DNA of 64,000 nt from Xanthomonas chitinilytica. GTDB lineage: Bacteria; Pseudomonadota; Gammaproteobacteria; Xanthomonadales; Xanthomonadaceae. The stretch is taken from the NCBI RefSeq assembly GCF_026107455.2, contig NZ_JAPCHY010000002.1, positions 124,001 to 188,000 on the forward strand, in the 5' to 3' direction. This document shows positions 41,463 to 50,486 of this stretch, piece by piece. Below the pieces are notes generated by a model. That model was not told the DNA's origin. It saw nothing but the letters and a program-made list of their open reading frames with translations, and made no database searches. The stretch's first letter is position 1. Each line of letters starts with the position of its first letter. Made by a program: the position numbers and the translations under genes.

Positions 41463-41820
41463 CCGGCGGCAGCAAGGCGCGGCGGTGGAAGCCGCCGCGC
41501 GCGAACACCTGCAACAGGCCGGGCTGCGCCCCGTCGTCGCCAATGCACGCTACCGCGGCGGCGAGCTGGACCTGGTGATGCTCGACGGCGCCGCCGTGGT
41601 GTTCGTCGAGGTGCGCTACCGGCGTTCGCAGGCCTTCGGTGGCGGCGCCGCCTCGGTGGACGTGCACAAGCGCCGGCGCCTGCTGCATGCCGCGCAACTG
41701 TTCCTGTCCGCGCATTCGGAGTACGCGCAGGCGCCGTGCCGCTTCGACGTGGTCGAGGCCAGCGGGCAGCCGCCGCGCCTGCACTGGATCCGCGACGCCT
41801 TCCGCGCCGACGACTGCTGA
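41452..41820 (+). CDS. yraN: UPF0102 / YraN family protein
   Basis: A 122-residue protein of the nuclease-like YraN family. It shows [40 protein letters not shown] (the D/ExVEVR core with a PD-(D/E)XK-like pattern) and [13 protein letters not shown]. The ATG overlaps the lpoA end by 11 bp. The molecular role is not established; the fold suggests a Holliday-junction-like nuclease. Confidence 0.92.
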   Translation: MAADRRQQGAAVEAAAREHLQQAGLRPVVANARYRGGELDLVMLDGAAVVFVEVRYRRSQAFGGGAASVDVHKRRRLLHAAQLFLSAHSEYAQAPCRFDVVEASGQPPRLHWIRDAFRADDC

Positions 41821-42362
41821 TGCCCACCGTCTTCACCCATGCCGCCGTCCCGCTGGCCCTGTGGTGCGCCGCCGACCGCGGCCGCATCTCCGCGCCGCTG
41901 GCGTGCGCCGGCATCGCCGCGGCGGTGCTGCCGGACGCGGACGTGCTGGCCTTCGCCCTGCACATCCCCTATGCCGACGCCTTCGGCCACCGCGGCGCCA
42001 GCCACTCGCTGCTGTTCGCCGCGTTGCTGGCGCTGCTCGGCGCGCTCGCGCACCGGCGGTTGCGCGCCGGCCGCATGCAGGCGGCGGCGTGGCTGTTCGT
42101 CTGCGCGCTGTCGCACCCGCTGCTGGACATGCTGACTTCCGGCGGCCTCGGCGTGGCGCTGTGGTGGCCGTGGAACGACGAGCGCCTGTTCGCACCGTGG
42201 CGGCCGATCCGCGTCTCGCCGTTCGCCAATGGCTTCTTCAGCACCCGCGGGCTGGAAACCCTGTATTCGGAGCTGCGCTGGGTATGGTTGCCGCTGGCGC
42301 TGGCCGTCGTCGGCTGGAAACTGATCCAGCCGCCCGTTCCCCCTCACCGGCCCACGCCATGA
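41820..42362 (+). CDS. YdjM/DUF457 membrane-bound metal-dependent hydrolase
   Basis: A 180-residue membrane protein with about four hydrophobic segments. It carries the family motifs: the N-terminal FTHAAVPLAL, LPDADVLAF and HRGASHSLLFA, a His/Asp set typical of DUF457 (YdjM), related to LexA-regulated or phospholipase-C-like membrane hydrolases, and a later ALSHPLLDMLTSGG. The substrate is unknown. The start shares one base with the yraN stop (TGATG), and the stop overlaps the next gene (ATGA). Confidence 0.85.
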   Translation: MPTVFTHAAVPLALWCAADRGRISAPLACAGIAAAVLPDADVLAFALHIPYADAFGHRGASHSLLFAALLALLGALAHRRLRAGRMQAAAWLFVCALSHPLLDMLTSGGLGVALWWPWNDERLFAPWRPIRVSPFANGFFSTRGLETLYSELRWVWLPLALAVVGWKLIQPPVPPHRPTP

Positions 42363-43738
42363 CCGCCCTGCCCGCCGCCCTCGATCACACTCTTTCGCAG
42401 TTGCTGGGCGATGGCTGGCGCACCGATGCGGCCAGCCTGGAAGCGCACGCGCAGGACAATTCCTGGCGCCACGCGCTGCCGCAGGGCGTGGCGCTGCCGG
42501 AAAACCGCGGGCAGGTGCAGGCACTGGTGCGCGCCTGCCGCGAGCATCGCGTGCCGCTGGTGGCGCGCGGCACCGGCACCGGCACCACCGGCGCGGCGGT
42601 GCCCACGGCCGGCGGCATCGTGCTGTCGTTCGCGCGCATGAACCGCATCGTCGCCATCCGCCCGGGCGACCGCTGCGCGGTGGTCGAACCGGGCGTGCTC
42701 AACGGCGACCTGCAGCAGGCGCTGATGCCGCACGGCCTGTTCTGGCCGCCGGACCCCTCCAGCGCCGAGATCTGCAGCATCGGCGGCAACCTGGCGTGCA
42801 ACGCCGGCGGTCCGCGCGCGGTGAAATACGGCAGCAGCCGCGACAACGTGCTGGGGCTGGTGGCGGTGACCGGCGCCGGCGAACTCATCGAATGCGGCGG
42901 CCCCTGGACCAAGGACGCCACCGGCTACGACCTGACCCACCTGCTGGTCGGCAGCGAGGGCACGCTGGCGCTGATCGTGGAGGCCACGCTGAAGCTGGCG
43001 CCGCGTCCACGTGCACAGGCCGGGTTGCGGGTGCTGTACCGCGACGCCGACAGCGCCGCGGCCGCGGTGTCGCGGGTGATGGCGCAGCCGGTGACGCCGA
43101 CGATGCTGGAATTCATGGATGCGCGCAGCCTGGAGCTGCTGCGCGGCAACGGCGCGCAGGTGCCGGAGGCCGGCGCCATGCTGCTGATCGAGGCCGACGG
43201 CGACGACGACACCCTGCCCTACGCGCTCAGCGCGCTGGCGCAGGCGGCCGAAGGCGACGGCATGCTGATGCTCGACGTGGCCGCCGACGGCAGCGCGCGC
43301 GAGAAGCTGTGGGCCGCGCGCCGCGCGCTGTCGCCGGCGCTGCGCAGCATCGCCCCGGGCAAGATCAACGAGGACGTGGTGGTGCCGGTCTCGCGCATTC
43401 CCGAACTGGTGGCCGGGGTGCAGGCGCTGTCGACCGAGTCCGGACTGCCGATCGTCGCCTTCGGCCATGCCGGCAACGGCAACCTGCACGTCAACATCCT
43501 CTACCACCCGGACGACGCCGGCGAAAACGCGCGCGCCCACGCCGCGCTGCCGCGCGTGTTCGAGCTGACCCTGGCGCTGGGCGGCACGCTGTCGGGCGAG
43601 CACGGCATCGGCCTGGCCAAGCGCGACTTCATGGCCCGCGCCTTCAATCCGGCCACGCTGGCGGCGATGCGCGCGATCAAGGCCGCGCTGGACCCGGACG
43701 GCATCCTCAATCCGGGCAAGGTGCTGCCGCCGGGCTGA
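42359..43738 (+). CDS. FAD-linked 2-hydroxyacid oxidoreductase (GlcD/DLD family)
   Basis: A 459-residue flavoenzyme. The FAD-binding PCMH domain has RGTGTGTTGAAVPTAGG, ICSIGGNLACNAGG and TKDATGYDLTHLLVGSEGTL. The C-terminal cap has PGKINEDVVVP, FGHAGNGNLHVNI and SGEHGIGLAKRDFM, with the His residues that bind the 2-hydroxyacid. It probably oxidises D-lactate, glycolate or a related acid and passes electrons to the respiratory chain; sequence alone does not decide which. There are no partner GlcE/GlcF genes. It is the last gene of the lpoA-yraN-YdjM-like operon (4-bp overlap). Confidence 0.9.
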   Translation: MTALPAALDHTLSQLLGDGWRTDAASLEAHAQDNSWRHALPQGVALPENRGQVQALVRACREHRVPLVARGTGTGTTGAAVPTAGGIVLSFARMNRIVAIRPGDRCAVVEPGVLNGDLQQALMPHGLFWPPDPSSAEICSIGGNLACNAGGPRAVKYGSSRDNVLGLVAVTGAGELIECGGPWTKDATGYDLTHLLVGSEGTLALIVEATLKLAPRPRAQAGLRVLYRDADSAAAAVSRVMAQPVTPTMLEFMDARSLELLRGNGAQVPEAGAMLLIEADGDDDTLPYALSALAQAAEGDGMLMLDVAADGSAREKLWAARRALSPALRSIAPGKINEDVVVPVSRIPELVAGVQALSTESGLPIVAFGHAGNGNLHVNILYHPDDAGENARAHAALPRVFELTLALGGTLSGEHGIGLAKRDFMARAFNPATLAAMRAIKAALDPDGILNPGKVLPPG

Positions 43739-44117
43739 GGCCACGGGCGCGCGGCGGCGCGGAACGCATCGGACGCCGATGCGTCCGGCGATGATCGCCG
43801 CGGCATCTGAAAACCGCGGTTCCGTCGGGGCCATCGATGCCCCGGCGGTCGCGACTTACGTCGCTCCTACAATTGAGAGACGCTGTTGCAGGAGCGACGC
43901 AAGTCGCAGGCTTTTCATGCGGCAACAAGGCACCCCAGGGATGCCCCTTGGGGGAAGCACCCGAAAAGCGTCCCGCAGGAACGACAGTCGGTGCCGGCAT
44001 CCGATGCCAGTGCCCCGGCCGCCATCCGCCGACGGCGCGGCTGCCGGGCACGCAGGCGCCTTCGCGGCACGAAGGCGCCTGCCCGTCGCCACGGATGCCG
44101 TTGCCGCCGGCGATCCC
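43739..44117. other. 379-bp gap between convergent genes
   Basis: The only structure seen is the inverted repeat near 43851-43907. A following stretch (43920-43990) faintly resembles part of 46965-47035 (ACAAGGCACC-like block). No gene is supported. Confidence 0.5.
43851..43907. repeat. REP-like inverted repeat, AGGAGCGACG family
   Basis: Arms 43851-43870 and 43888-43907 pair with two or three mismatches around a 17-nt loop. It lies between the convergent FAD oxidase and CocE-like genes. Confidence 0.75.
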
Positions 44118-45698
44118 TCAGCGCAGCGGCAGCCGCAGCTCGGACGGGACCGAGGCCGGCGAGGAGAACGTGACCGAACCGAAACCGCGGGTGCTGCCGG
44201 CATAGCGCGGATCCAGCGTATCCACCACCAGCGCCAGCCGTCGTCCGGCTGGGATCTCGGCCGCGGTGGCCTCCAGCTCGATCTCCAGCGTCCGCGCCTG
44301 CCCCGGGGTGGCATCGCTCAGGGTCCACGGCTTGTAGCTGAGCAGCTCGCCCACGCCGAGCGCGTTGACGCTGTACAGGTAGGCGAACAGCGTCACCTCG
44401 CGCTGGTTCGGGGTCACGGTCAGGCGCAGGCTCGGGCTGCCGGCCAGCACGCCCTTGTTGGCCAGGGCCGGGCCGGTCCACACCGCCGCACCGGCCCGGC
44501 TGACCAGCGGCAGCGACGCGGTGGTCGGCACGCCCAGGCCCTGCAGCAGGCCGCTGACCATCACCAGCCCGGAATCGGCCACCGTCGGCAGCGCGGTGAC
44601 GATGCCGTGCTGCCAGCCGGTGGCGTGGGCCGTGGCCAGCGCGCCGGTGGGCGCGATCAGGCCGCTGGGACGGGTCAGGCCGTAGCGCACCGGATTGGCC
44701 TGCACCGCGTTCCAGTCGGCATAGCCCAGCCACTGCCCGCCGGTGGTGGCCAGGCGTACCGCCGGCTCGGCGGGCACGCCGTTGGCGTGGCCCTTGAGGT
44801 GGTGGTCGAACCAGCGCGTGGCCGCCTCGTAGACTGCGTTGTCCAGCCCCAGCGCGCCGGGAAGCTCGGCGGTGGCGTGGTCGCCGTGGCTGAAGACCAG
44901 CTGCTTCGGGCCGCTCAGGCCGGAATAGAACGACACCAGCTGGCCCGGCGGGAACAGGGCGTCGTTGTAGGCATTGGCCAGCAGCACCGCGGTGCCGTTG
45001 GCGTTGATGTTGGCCAGTTCACTGCGCGCGCCGCGCTCGGCGGCCACCGGCAGCACCACGTCCACCGCGCCGTGGAAGTCGCCGACCAGCGAACGTGCGA
45101 TCACCTGCGACAACTCCGGGCCGGGTCGCCCGGTGAGGCCGCCGGCGCCGCCCAGCAGCAGGATGCCCTGCTTGCTCGGGGTGGCGTTGGCGTACAGCGA
45201 ATCCTGCAGGTCGGCCCAGCCGCTGAGCGCGGCCACCGCCTTGATCCGCGGGTCGCGCCCGGCCGCCAGCAGGCTGGTGCCGGCGCCGTAGGAAATGCCC
45301 GAGGCGCCGATGGCGGCCGGATTGGAGCGGGTATTGGCCAGCGCCCAGTCGATCACCGCGCTGACGTCCTCCACCGTGGCCGGCCCGGCGATGTCGATGC
45401 TGCCGGCCGAGTCCCAGAACCCGCGCGAGGTGTAGCTGACCACCACGTAGCCGTCGCCGGCCAGCTTCGCCGCGCGGCCGACGTATTCCAGGTTCGGCAG
45501 CGCCCAGCTGGCCGGCATCACCACCAGCGGGAACGGGCCGTCGCCCTGGCCCTTGGGTTCCAGCACCAGCGCGCCCAGCGCGGTGCCGTCGAAACTGGCG
45601 ATGCGTTCGTAACGTTTGCTGTAGTCGCCGGCCCAGGCGCCGGCCGTGGCGAGCAGTAGCGTGGTGGTGGCGAAGATCCGCTTGGCCATGCGTTGCAT
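44118..45698 (-). CDS. exported CocE/NonD-type S15 hydrolase
   Basis: A 526-residue protein with a signal peptide (residues 4-23, cleavage at AWA-GD). The alpha/beta-hydrolase domain (about 30-300) has VVMPASWALPN, YTSRGFWDSAGSI (typical of the CocE/X-Pro dipeptidyl peptidase S15 family), the nucleophile elbow GASGISYGAG, an Asp in NAYNDALFPPGQL and HGDHATAE with the catalytic His. Residues about 330-526 fit the C-terminal jelly-roll of this family (TLEIELEATAAEIPAGRRLA). Substrates of such enzymes are acyl-prolyl peptides or esters; the one here is unknown. It stands alone. Confidence 0.82.
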   Translation of the reverse strand: MQRMAKRIFATTTLLLATAGAWAGDYSKRYERIASFDGTALGALVLEPKGQGDGPFPLVVMPASWALPNLEYVGRAAKLAGDGYVVVSYTSRGFWDSAGSIDIAGPATVEDVSAVIDWALANTRSNPAAIGASGISYGAGTSLLAAGRDPRIKAVAALSGWADLQDSLYANATPSKQGILLLGGAGGLTGRPGPELSQVIARSLVGDFHGAVDVVLPVAAERGARSELANINANGTAVLLANAYNDALFPPGQLVSFYSGLSGPKQLVFSHGDHATAELPGALGLDNAVYEAATRWFDHHLKGHANGVPAEPAVRLATTGGQWLGYADWNAVQANPVRYGLTRPSGLIAPTGALATAHATGWQHGIVTALPTVADSGLVMVSGLLQGLGVPTTASLPLVSRAGAAVWTGPALANKGVLAGSPSLRLTVTPNQREVTLFAYLYSVNALGVGELLSYKPWTLSDATPGQARTLEIELEATAAEIPAGRRLALVVDTLDPRYAGSTRGFGSVTFSSPASVPSELRLPLR

Positions 45699-45836
45699 GC
45701 TGTGTTCTCCGTACAGGGACAGGCCCCGGGCCGGGCCCGGGGGAGTTCACGCCGTGGGGAAACGCGCGGGCAACGTACCAACGGGTACGGAAAGACTCAC
45801 GCCGCAATGCGGCACGGTACGGAAGGGGAGCCGCGA

Positions 45837-46817
45837 TCAGCGGAAGTGGTCGAACCCGGCCCGCGACGGCTGCCAGGGGCCGCCGTCGGGATCGGACCAG
45901 CGCACGCCCTGGCCGGCCTCGATCGCGCCGATGCAGGCCACGGCCACCCCGGCCGCCCGCGCGGCGGCCAGCACCTGCGCCTGCCGTTCCGGCGCGGCGG
46001 TGAAGCACAGTTCGTAATCGTCGCCACCGCCGGCCTGCAGCGGCCAGGCCCGTTCGCCCGGCGCCAGCGCATCCAGCGCCGGCGAGCGCGGCAGCGCGGC
46101 GAGTTGCAGCTGCGCGGCGACGCCGCTGCGCCGGCACAGGTGGCCCAGGTCGGCGCCCAGGCCGTCGGAAACGTCGATCGCCGCACTGGCGATGCCGCGC
46201 AGGCCGAGTCCCAGGGCCAGCCGTGGGCTCGGCCGGCACAGGCGCAGGCGCACGGCCTCGCGCGCCGGATCGTCCGCCGGCGCGGCCACGTCCAGTTCGC
46301 CCTGTTGCCACAACGCCAGCGCCAGCGCGGCCTCGCCGGGGACGCCGCTGATCCAGACCTGGTCGCCGGCGCGCGCGCCATCGCGGCGCAGCGCCTGCCC
46401 GGCCGGCACCGAGCCCATCGCGGTGATCGAGATCGACAGCGGACCGCGGGTGGTGTCGCCACCGACCAGGGCCACCGCATGCGCCCCGGCCAGCGCGAAC
46501 AGGCCGTCGGCAAGCCCGTCCAGCCATGCCGGATCGGATCCGGGCAGGGACAGCGACAGCGTCACCCAGCGCGGTTCGGCGCCCATCGCTGCCAGGTCGG
46601 ACAGGTTGACCGCCAGCGCCTTCCAGCCGATGTCGAACGGCGTGGTTTCCGCCGGGAAATGCACGCCGCCGTTGAGGGTGTCGGCGGTGACCGCCAGCTG
46701 CTCGCCCGGCGGCGGCGCCAGCAGCGCGGCATCGTCGCCGATGCCGAGCACCACGTCGGCCCGCGCGCCGGCACGGGCACGCAGGCGGTCGATCAGGTCG
46801 AATTCGGCCAGGCTCAT
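45837..46817 (-). CDS. thiL: thiamine-monophosphate kinase
   Basis: A 326-residue ATP-dependent kinase making thiamine diphosphate. It starts MSLAEFDLIDRL and has VLGIGDDAALL, the Mg-binding VTADTLNGGVHF, NLSDLAAMGAEP, LVGGDTTRG, AIDVSDGLGADL and GGGDDYELCF, all in family order. It lies 313 bp downstream of nusB; in many proteobacteria nusB and thiL are adjacent. The gap may hold its own promoter. Confidence 0.96.
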   Translation of the reverse strand: MSLAEFDLIDRLRARAGARADVVLGIGDDAALLAPPPGEQLAVTADTLNGGVHFPAETTPFDIGWKALAVNLSDLAAMGAEPRWVTLSLSLPGSDPAWLDGLADGLFALAGAHAVALVGGDTTRGPLSISITAMGSVPAGQALRRDGARAGDQVWISGVPGEAALALALWQQGELDVAAPADDPAREAVRLRLCRPSPRLALGLGLRGIASAAIDVSDGLGADLGHLCRRSGVAAQLQLAALPRSPALDALAPGERAWPLQAGGGDDYELCFTAAPERQAQVLAAARAAGVAVACIGAIEAGQGVRWSDPDGGPWQPSRAGFDHFR

Positions 46818-47130
46818 CGGCTCATGGTTGCACAGGGCCCGCGGCTACACGGGGAAAAGGTTCTTCGCCCGACGGCGGGGAGCAAGGGCTGCGATCGGCC
46901 CGGCCGGATGTCGGGAGTCCGTTCCGGGGTTTCGACACGGCCATCAGCCGCGAGCTCTTCGAGCGGCGACAAGACACCAAGGGGCCACCTCTCTTCCCGG
47001 AGTGCACGAGCCCCAAAAAAGCGCGTGCCGGGTTATCCGCATCGGGGCCCGGGGTACCCCGGGCGCAGGTGGGCGGCAGCGACGGGACCGCACTTCGCGC
47101 CATGCAAGGACGCGCAGCGGCAACGCCGCC
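46818..47130. other. 313-bp gap between nusB and thiL
   Basis: No gene is supported. Visible items are the palindromic GGGGCCCGGGGTACCCCGGG near 47043-47062 and a block near 46965-47035 that faintly resembles 43920-43990. The promoter of thiL is expected here but not identifiable. Confidence 0.45.
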
Positions 47131-47610
47131 TCAGCCCCCGGCTTCGGTCCGGCGCCAGTCCAGCGCGGCGCGGTCGAGCACGCCGTTGACGTAGGTATGG
47201 CCGTGCTCGGAACCGAAGCGCTTGGCGGTCTCGATCGCCTCGTTGATCACCACCCGGTACGGCACGTCCAGCCGGTGCCGCAGCTCGTAGGCGGCCACCC
47301 GCAGCACCGCGCGCTCGATCGCGTCCACTTCCTCGACGCTGCGGTCCAGGTAGTCGACCAGCGCCGTGTCCAGCTCGGCCCGGTGCTGCAGCACGCCCTC
47401 GATCAGGTTCTCGAAATAGCCCAGGTCGGCGATCTCGTGCGCCTGCTCGTGGGCGAACTGCGCGATCAGCTGCTGCGCGGTGCCGCCGGAGATCTGCCAG
47501 GCATAGATCGCCTGCAGCGCGCGGCGGCGCGCGCGCGAGCGCAGCACCGGATCGATGCCGTCGCGGCGGACGTGCTTGTTGGCATGCCTGCTTTCGTTGG
47601 GTTTGTTCAC
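47131..47610 (-). CDS. nusB: transcription antitermination factor NusB
   Basis: A 159-residue all-helical RNA-binding protein that acts with NusE (S10) at boxA in rRNA operons. It shows [67 protein letters not shown] and [10 protein letters not shown]. The start is GTG (47610-47608), overlapping the ribH stop as GTGA with GGAG 8 nt upstream, so it is translated from the rib transcript. Confidence 0.95.
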   Translation of the reverse strand: MNKPNESRHANKHVRRDGIDPVLRSRARRRALQAIYAWQISGGTAQQLIAQFAHEQAHEIADLGYFENLIEGVLQHRAELDTALVDYLDRSVEEVDAIERAVLRVAAYELRHRLDVPYRVVINEAIETAKRFGSEHGHTYVNGVLDRAALDWRRTEAGG

Positions 47611-48074
47611 GGCAGCTGCTCCAGCAGGTTGACCATTTCCAGCGCCGCCAGCGCGGCTTCCTCGCCCTTGTTGCCGTGGCTGCCACCGGCGCGCGCCTCG
47701 GCATCCTCGACCCGCTCGACCGCCAGCACGCCGTTGAGCACCGGCACGCCGGTCTGCAGCTGCACGCTCATCAGGCCTTCCGCGCACAGGTCGGCGACGT
47801 GTTCGTAGTGGCGGGTGTCGCCGCGGACCACGCAGCCCAGGGCGATGATCGCCGCGTGCTGGCCGCCCTGGGCGATGCGGTTGGCCGCCATCGGGATCTC
47901 CCACGCGCCGGGCACGCGCACCACGTCCACCGCGGCCTCGGCGATGCCGTTGCCGGCCAGGCTCTGGCGGGCGCCAGCCACCAGCACGTCGGTGATGCGG
48001 GCGTTCCAGCGGCTGGCGACGATCGCGAAACGGGCGGATTCGGGGGCGCGCAGGTCGCCTTCGTAATGACTCAT
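47607..48074 (-). CDS. ribH: 6,7-dimethyl-8-ribityllumazine synthase
   Basis: A 155-residue enzyme condensing ribityl-aminouracil with the butanone phosphate made by RibB. Motifs: [54 protein letters not shown] with the catalytic His, and [15 protein letters not shown]. It lies 58 bp after ribBX and overlaps nusB by 4 bp. Confidence 0.97.
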   Translation of the reverse strand: MSHYEGDLRAPESARFAIVASRWNARITDVLVAGARQSLAGNGIAEAAVDVVRVPGAWEIPMAANRIAQGGQHAAIIALGCVVRGDTRHYEHVADLCAEGLMSVQLQTGVPVLNGVLAVERVEDAEARAGGSHGNKGEEAALAALEMVNLLEQLP

Positions 48075-48132
48075 GTGGGGGGCAGATCCAAAAGGTGGGT
48101 CAGTTTAGCGCGTGACGGGACCGGACCGGCCG

Positions 48133-49242
48133 TCACGGCGCCGGCGGGACCACGGTCTCGACGATCTCCAGCCCGTAGCCGGCCAGGCCGATCTGGCGGC
48201 GCGGGGTGCCGAGCACGCGCAGCTTGCCCAGCCCCAGGTCGGCCAGGATCTGCGCGCCGGCGCCGTTGCGGCGCCATTGGCCCACGTCCTTGTCCTTGCC
48301 GGCCGGGCGCACCACGGCCTCGCGGCGCAGCCGCGCCAGCAGCGCATCGCCATCGCGCGGCGCCGACAGCACCACCATCACCCCCTGGCCCTCGGCGGCG
48401 ATCGCGCGCAATGCGTCGGTGCCGGCCACGCCGAAGTCGTCGCGGCGCCAGTGCAGCAGGTCGGCCAGCGGGTTCTCCACCTGCACCCGGACCAGGGTGG
48501 GCGTGGCCGCGTCCGGATTGCCCCTGACCAGCGCGAAATGCAGGTCGTGGGCGATGCGGTCGCGGTAGGTGACCAGCGTGAACGGGCCGAACTCGGTGTC
48601 GATGCCGCGCTCGTCCACCCGCTCCACCGTGTGCTCGGTGGCCAGCCGGTAGGCGATCAGGTCGGCGATCGAGCCCATCTTCAGCCCGTGTTCGCGCGCG
48701 AACACCTCCAGCTGCGGGCGCCGCGCCATGCTGCCGTCCTCGTTGAGGATCTCCACCAGCACGCCGGCCGGCTCCAGCCCGGCCAGCATCGCCAGGTCCA
48801 CCCCGGCCTCGGTATGCCCGGCGCGGGTCAGCACCCCGCCGGGCTGGGCGATCAGCGGGAAGATGTGGCCGGGCTGGTGCAGGTCGGCCGGCCTGGCATC
48901 GGGCTTGACCGCGGTGCGGATGGTATGCGCGCGGTCATAGGCCGAAATGCCGGTGGTGACGCCTTCGGCGGCCTCGATGCTGACGGTGAAATTGGTCTGG
49001 AACTGCGCGGTGTTGGCCTGCACCATCGGCGCCAGCCCGAGCTGGCCGGCGCGCTCGCGGGTCAGCGGCAAGCACACCAGGCCGCGGCCGTGGGTGACCA
49101 TGAAGTTGATGTCCGACGGCTTGACCAGCTCGGCGGCCATGATCAGGTCGCCTTCGTTCTCGCGGTCCTCGTCGTCGACGATGACGACCATGCGGCCGAG
49201 GCGGATGTCCTCGAGGATCTCGGGGATGGAAGCGAAGTTCAT
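48133..49242 (-). CDS. ribB: RibBX: DHBP synthase fused to a degenerate GTP cyclohydrolase II domain
   Basis: A 369-residue two-domain protein. Residues 1-200 are an intact 3,4-dihydroxy-2-butanone-4-phosphate synthase: ILEDIRLGRMVVIVDDEDRE, NEGDLIMAAE, MVTHGRGLVC, HIFPLIAQPGGVLTRAGHTE and VEILNEDGSMARR. Residues about 205-369 align with GTP cyclohydrolase II but contain no cysteine at all: the zinc site CLTG...CDCG is replaced by NPLADLLHWRRDDFGV. So this half cannot bind zinc in the usual way and is probably inactive, as in the RibBX proteins described for other gammaproteobacteria. A separate ribA should exist elsewhere in the genome. The start overlaps the ribE stop (ATGA). Confidence 0.92.
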   Translation of the reverse strand: MNFASIPEILEDIRLGRMVVIVDDEDRENEGDLIMAAELVKPSDINFMVTHGRGLVCLPLTRERAGQLGLAPMVQANTAQFQTNFTVSIEAAEGVTTGISAYDRAHTIRTAVKPDARPADLHQPGHIFPLIAQPGGVLTRAGHTEAGVDLAMLAGLEPAGVLVEILNEDGSMARRPQLEVFAREHGLKMGSIADLIAYRLATEHTVERVDERGIDTEFGPFTLVTYRDRIAHDLHFALVRGNPDAATPTLVRVQVENPLADLLHWRRDDFGVAGTDALRAIAAEGQGVMVVLSAPRDGDALLARLRREAVVRPAGKDKDVGQWRRNGAGAQILADLGLGKLRVLGTPRRQIGLAGYGLEIVETVVPPAP

Positions 49243-49841
49243 GGGGTGGCTCCTTGGCCCAGCAGGCGCTCGACGTAGCGGGCGACCAGGTCGATCTCGA
49301 GGTTGACCGCGCTGCCGACGGCGGTGGCGGCGAAGGCGGTGTTGGCGACGGTGTGCGGGATCAGCGCCACCTCGAAACCTTCGTCGTCGACTTCGTTGAC
49401 GGTGAGGCTGACGCCGTCGACGCAGATCGAGCCCTTCTTGGCGATGTACTTGAGCAGCGCCCCGGGCGCGGCGAAGCGCCAGCGCTGGGCGCGGGCGTCG
49501 TCGTGGATCGACAGCACCGTGCCGATGCCGTCGACATGGCCGCTGACCAGGTGGCCGCCGAGGCGGTCGCTGGGCCGCATCGCGCGCTCGAGGTTGATCG
49601 TCGCGCCCTCGGCCAGGCCGCCCAGGGTGGTGAGCGAGAGCGTCTCGGTGGAGGCGTCGGCCTGGAAGGAGCCGGCGTCGAACGCGATCACGGTCAGGCA
49701 CACGCCGTTGATGGCGATGCTCTCGCCCAGCTGCACGTCGGCGAACGGCAGGTTGCCGACCCCGAAGCGGAAGCGGACGTCGCCGCCGATGGATTCGCGC
49801 GCGGCCACGTGGCCGACGCCTTCGATGATGCCGGTGAACAT
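49239..49841 (-). CDS. ribE: riboflavin synthase alpha subunit
   Basis: A 200-residue enzyme that dismutates two lumazines to riboflavin. Two lumazine-binding repeats are seen: residues 1-97 starting MFTGIIEGVGHV with INGVCLTV, and 98-195 with GHLVSGHVDGIGTV and VDGVSLTVNEV. The ATG at 49841 has GGAGG 8 nt upstream; longer in-frame starts fall inside the leader. It is the first gene behind the FMN riboswitch. Confidence 0.96.
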   Translation of the reverse strand: MFTGIIEGVGHVAARESIGGDVRFRFGVGNLPFADVQLGESIAINGVCLTVIAFDAGSFQADASTETLSLTTLGGLAEGATINLERAMRPSDRLGGHLVSGHVDGIGTVLSIHDDARAQRWRFAAPGALLKYIAKKGSICVDGVSLTVNEVDDEGFEVALIPHTVANTAFAATAVGSAVNLEIDLVARYVERLLGQGATP

Positions 49842-49970
49842 CAGCAGGCCTCCGGGGAGCGGACGCCGCTGGCGATGGAACGGTTGGACATGAACGTTTC
49901 CCGCATGAGTGGTGAGCGAAAAACGCCGCAAGGCAAACAGGCGCGCGCACGGCGGGGCCGCGCGCAGGCC

Positions 49971-50152
49971 GTCTTCTTTCATCCGGACTCTAGGCACCGC
50001 CGCGGATGCGGTGGCGCCAACCGTCGGCTCCGGCATCGGACCGGATCTGCTGTCCCCGCAATGGCTTGCGGGCGCTCGCGGGCTCGTGCCGGCCGTCCGT
50101 GGGAGGGCCTGCACCTACCGCCGGTGGGGAATCACACCCCGCCCTGAAGACG
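49971..50152 (-). promoter_or_regulatory. FMN riboswitch (RFN element)
   Basis: On the minus strand the core elements appear in order: CTTCAGGGCGGGGTG, ATTCCCCACCGGCGGTAGG, AGCCCGCGAGCG, CAGCAGATCCGGT, GGAGCCGACGGTT and AGTCCGGATGAAAGAAGACG, with P1 closed by CGTCTTC at 50152 and GAAGACG at 49971. It senses FMN and should switch off ribE-ribBX-ribH-nusB when FMN is abundant. Downstream, GCGCGC arms (about 49942-49966) followed by TGTTT, and a small hairpin followed by TTTTT near 49915-49930, could act as the terminator. ribD lies upstream and is not under this switch. Confidence 0.95.
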
Positions 50153-50272
50153 TTTGGTTGGTATGCCGGCGAACCGACCGGCGCATTCTAGCAGCCGCCG
50201 GCGGACGGGAAGCGGAAGCCGGCGGCATGCAACGTTCCACGGGCCGGCGGGAGCCCCCGTTGTACCCGCCGT

Positions 50273-50457
50273 TGCAGGAGCGACGTGAGTCGCGAAGGGG
50301 CTTTCCCGGGGTTCCGGATCGGCGGAGGGGATTCCTTGTAGGAGGGACGTCAGTCCCGACGGGCCTTCCCGGGAAGGCCCGTCGGGACTGACGTCCCTCC
50401 TACAGAAGGCTTCAGGCTTCATGGGAAAGCCCCTTCGCGACTCACGTCGCTCCTGCA
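50273..50457. repeat. nested inverted repeats: a 68-nt perfect palindrome inside 35-bp arms
   Basis: Inner element: bases 50337-50370 are the exact reverse complement of 50371-50404, with no loop, giving a 68-nt perfect palindrome (arm starts TGTAGGAGGGACGTCAGTCC). Outer element: 50273-50307 and 50423-50457 are exact 35-nt inverted arms (TGCAGGAGCGACGTGAGTCG...) of the dispersed family. The inner arm is a variant of the outer (GGAGGGACGTCAGTCC versus GGAGCGACGTGAGTCG). The structure lies in the 334-bp gap 50153-50486 between ribD and the FMN riboswitch; nothing else is seen there. Confidence 0.95.
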
Positions 50458-50486
50458 GGCGAGCCAAAGCCAACGCCGAAGGGCCG

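Noticed and set aside
43920..47035. Weak similarity between 43920-43990 and 46965-47035
   Set aside because: Only a short ACAAG(G/A)CACC-like block matches by eye. Not enough to call a repeat without an alignment.
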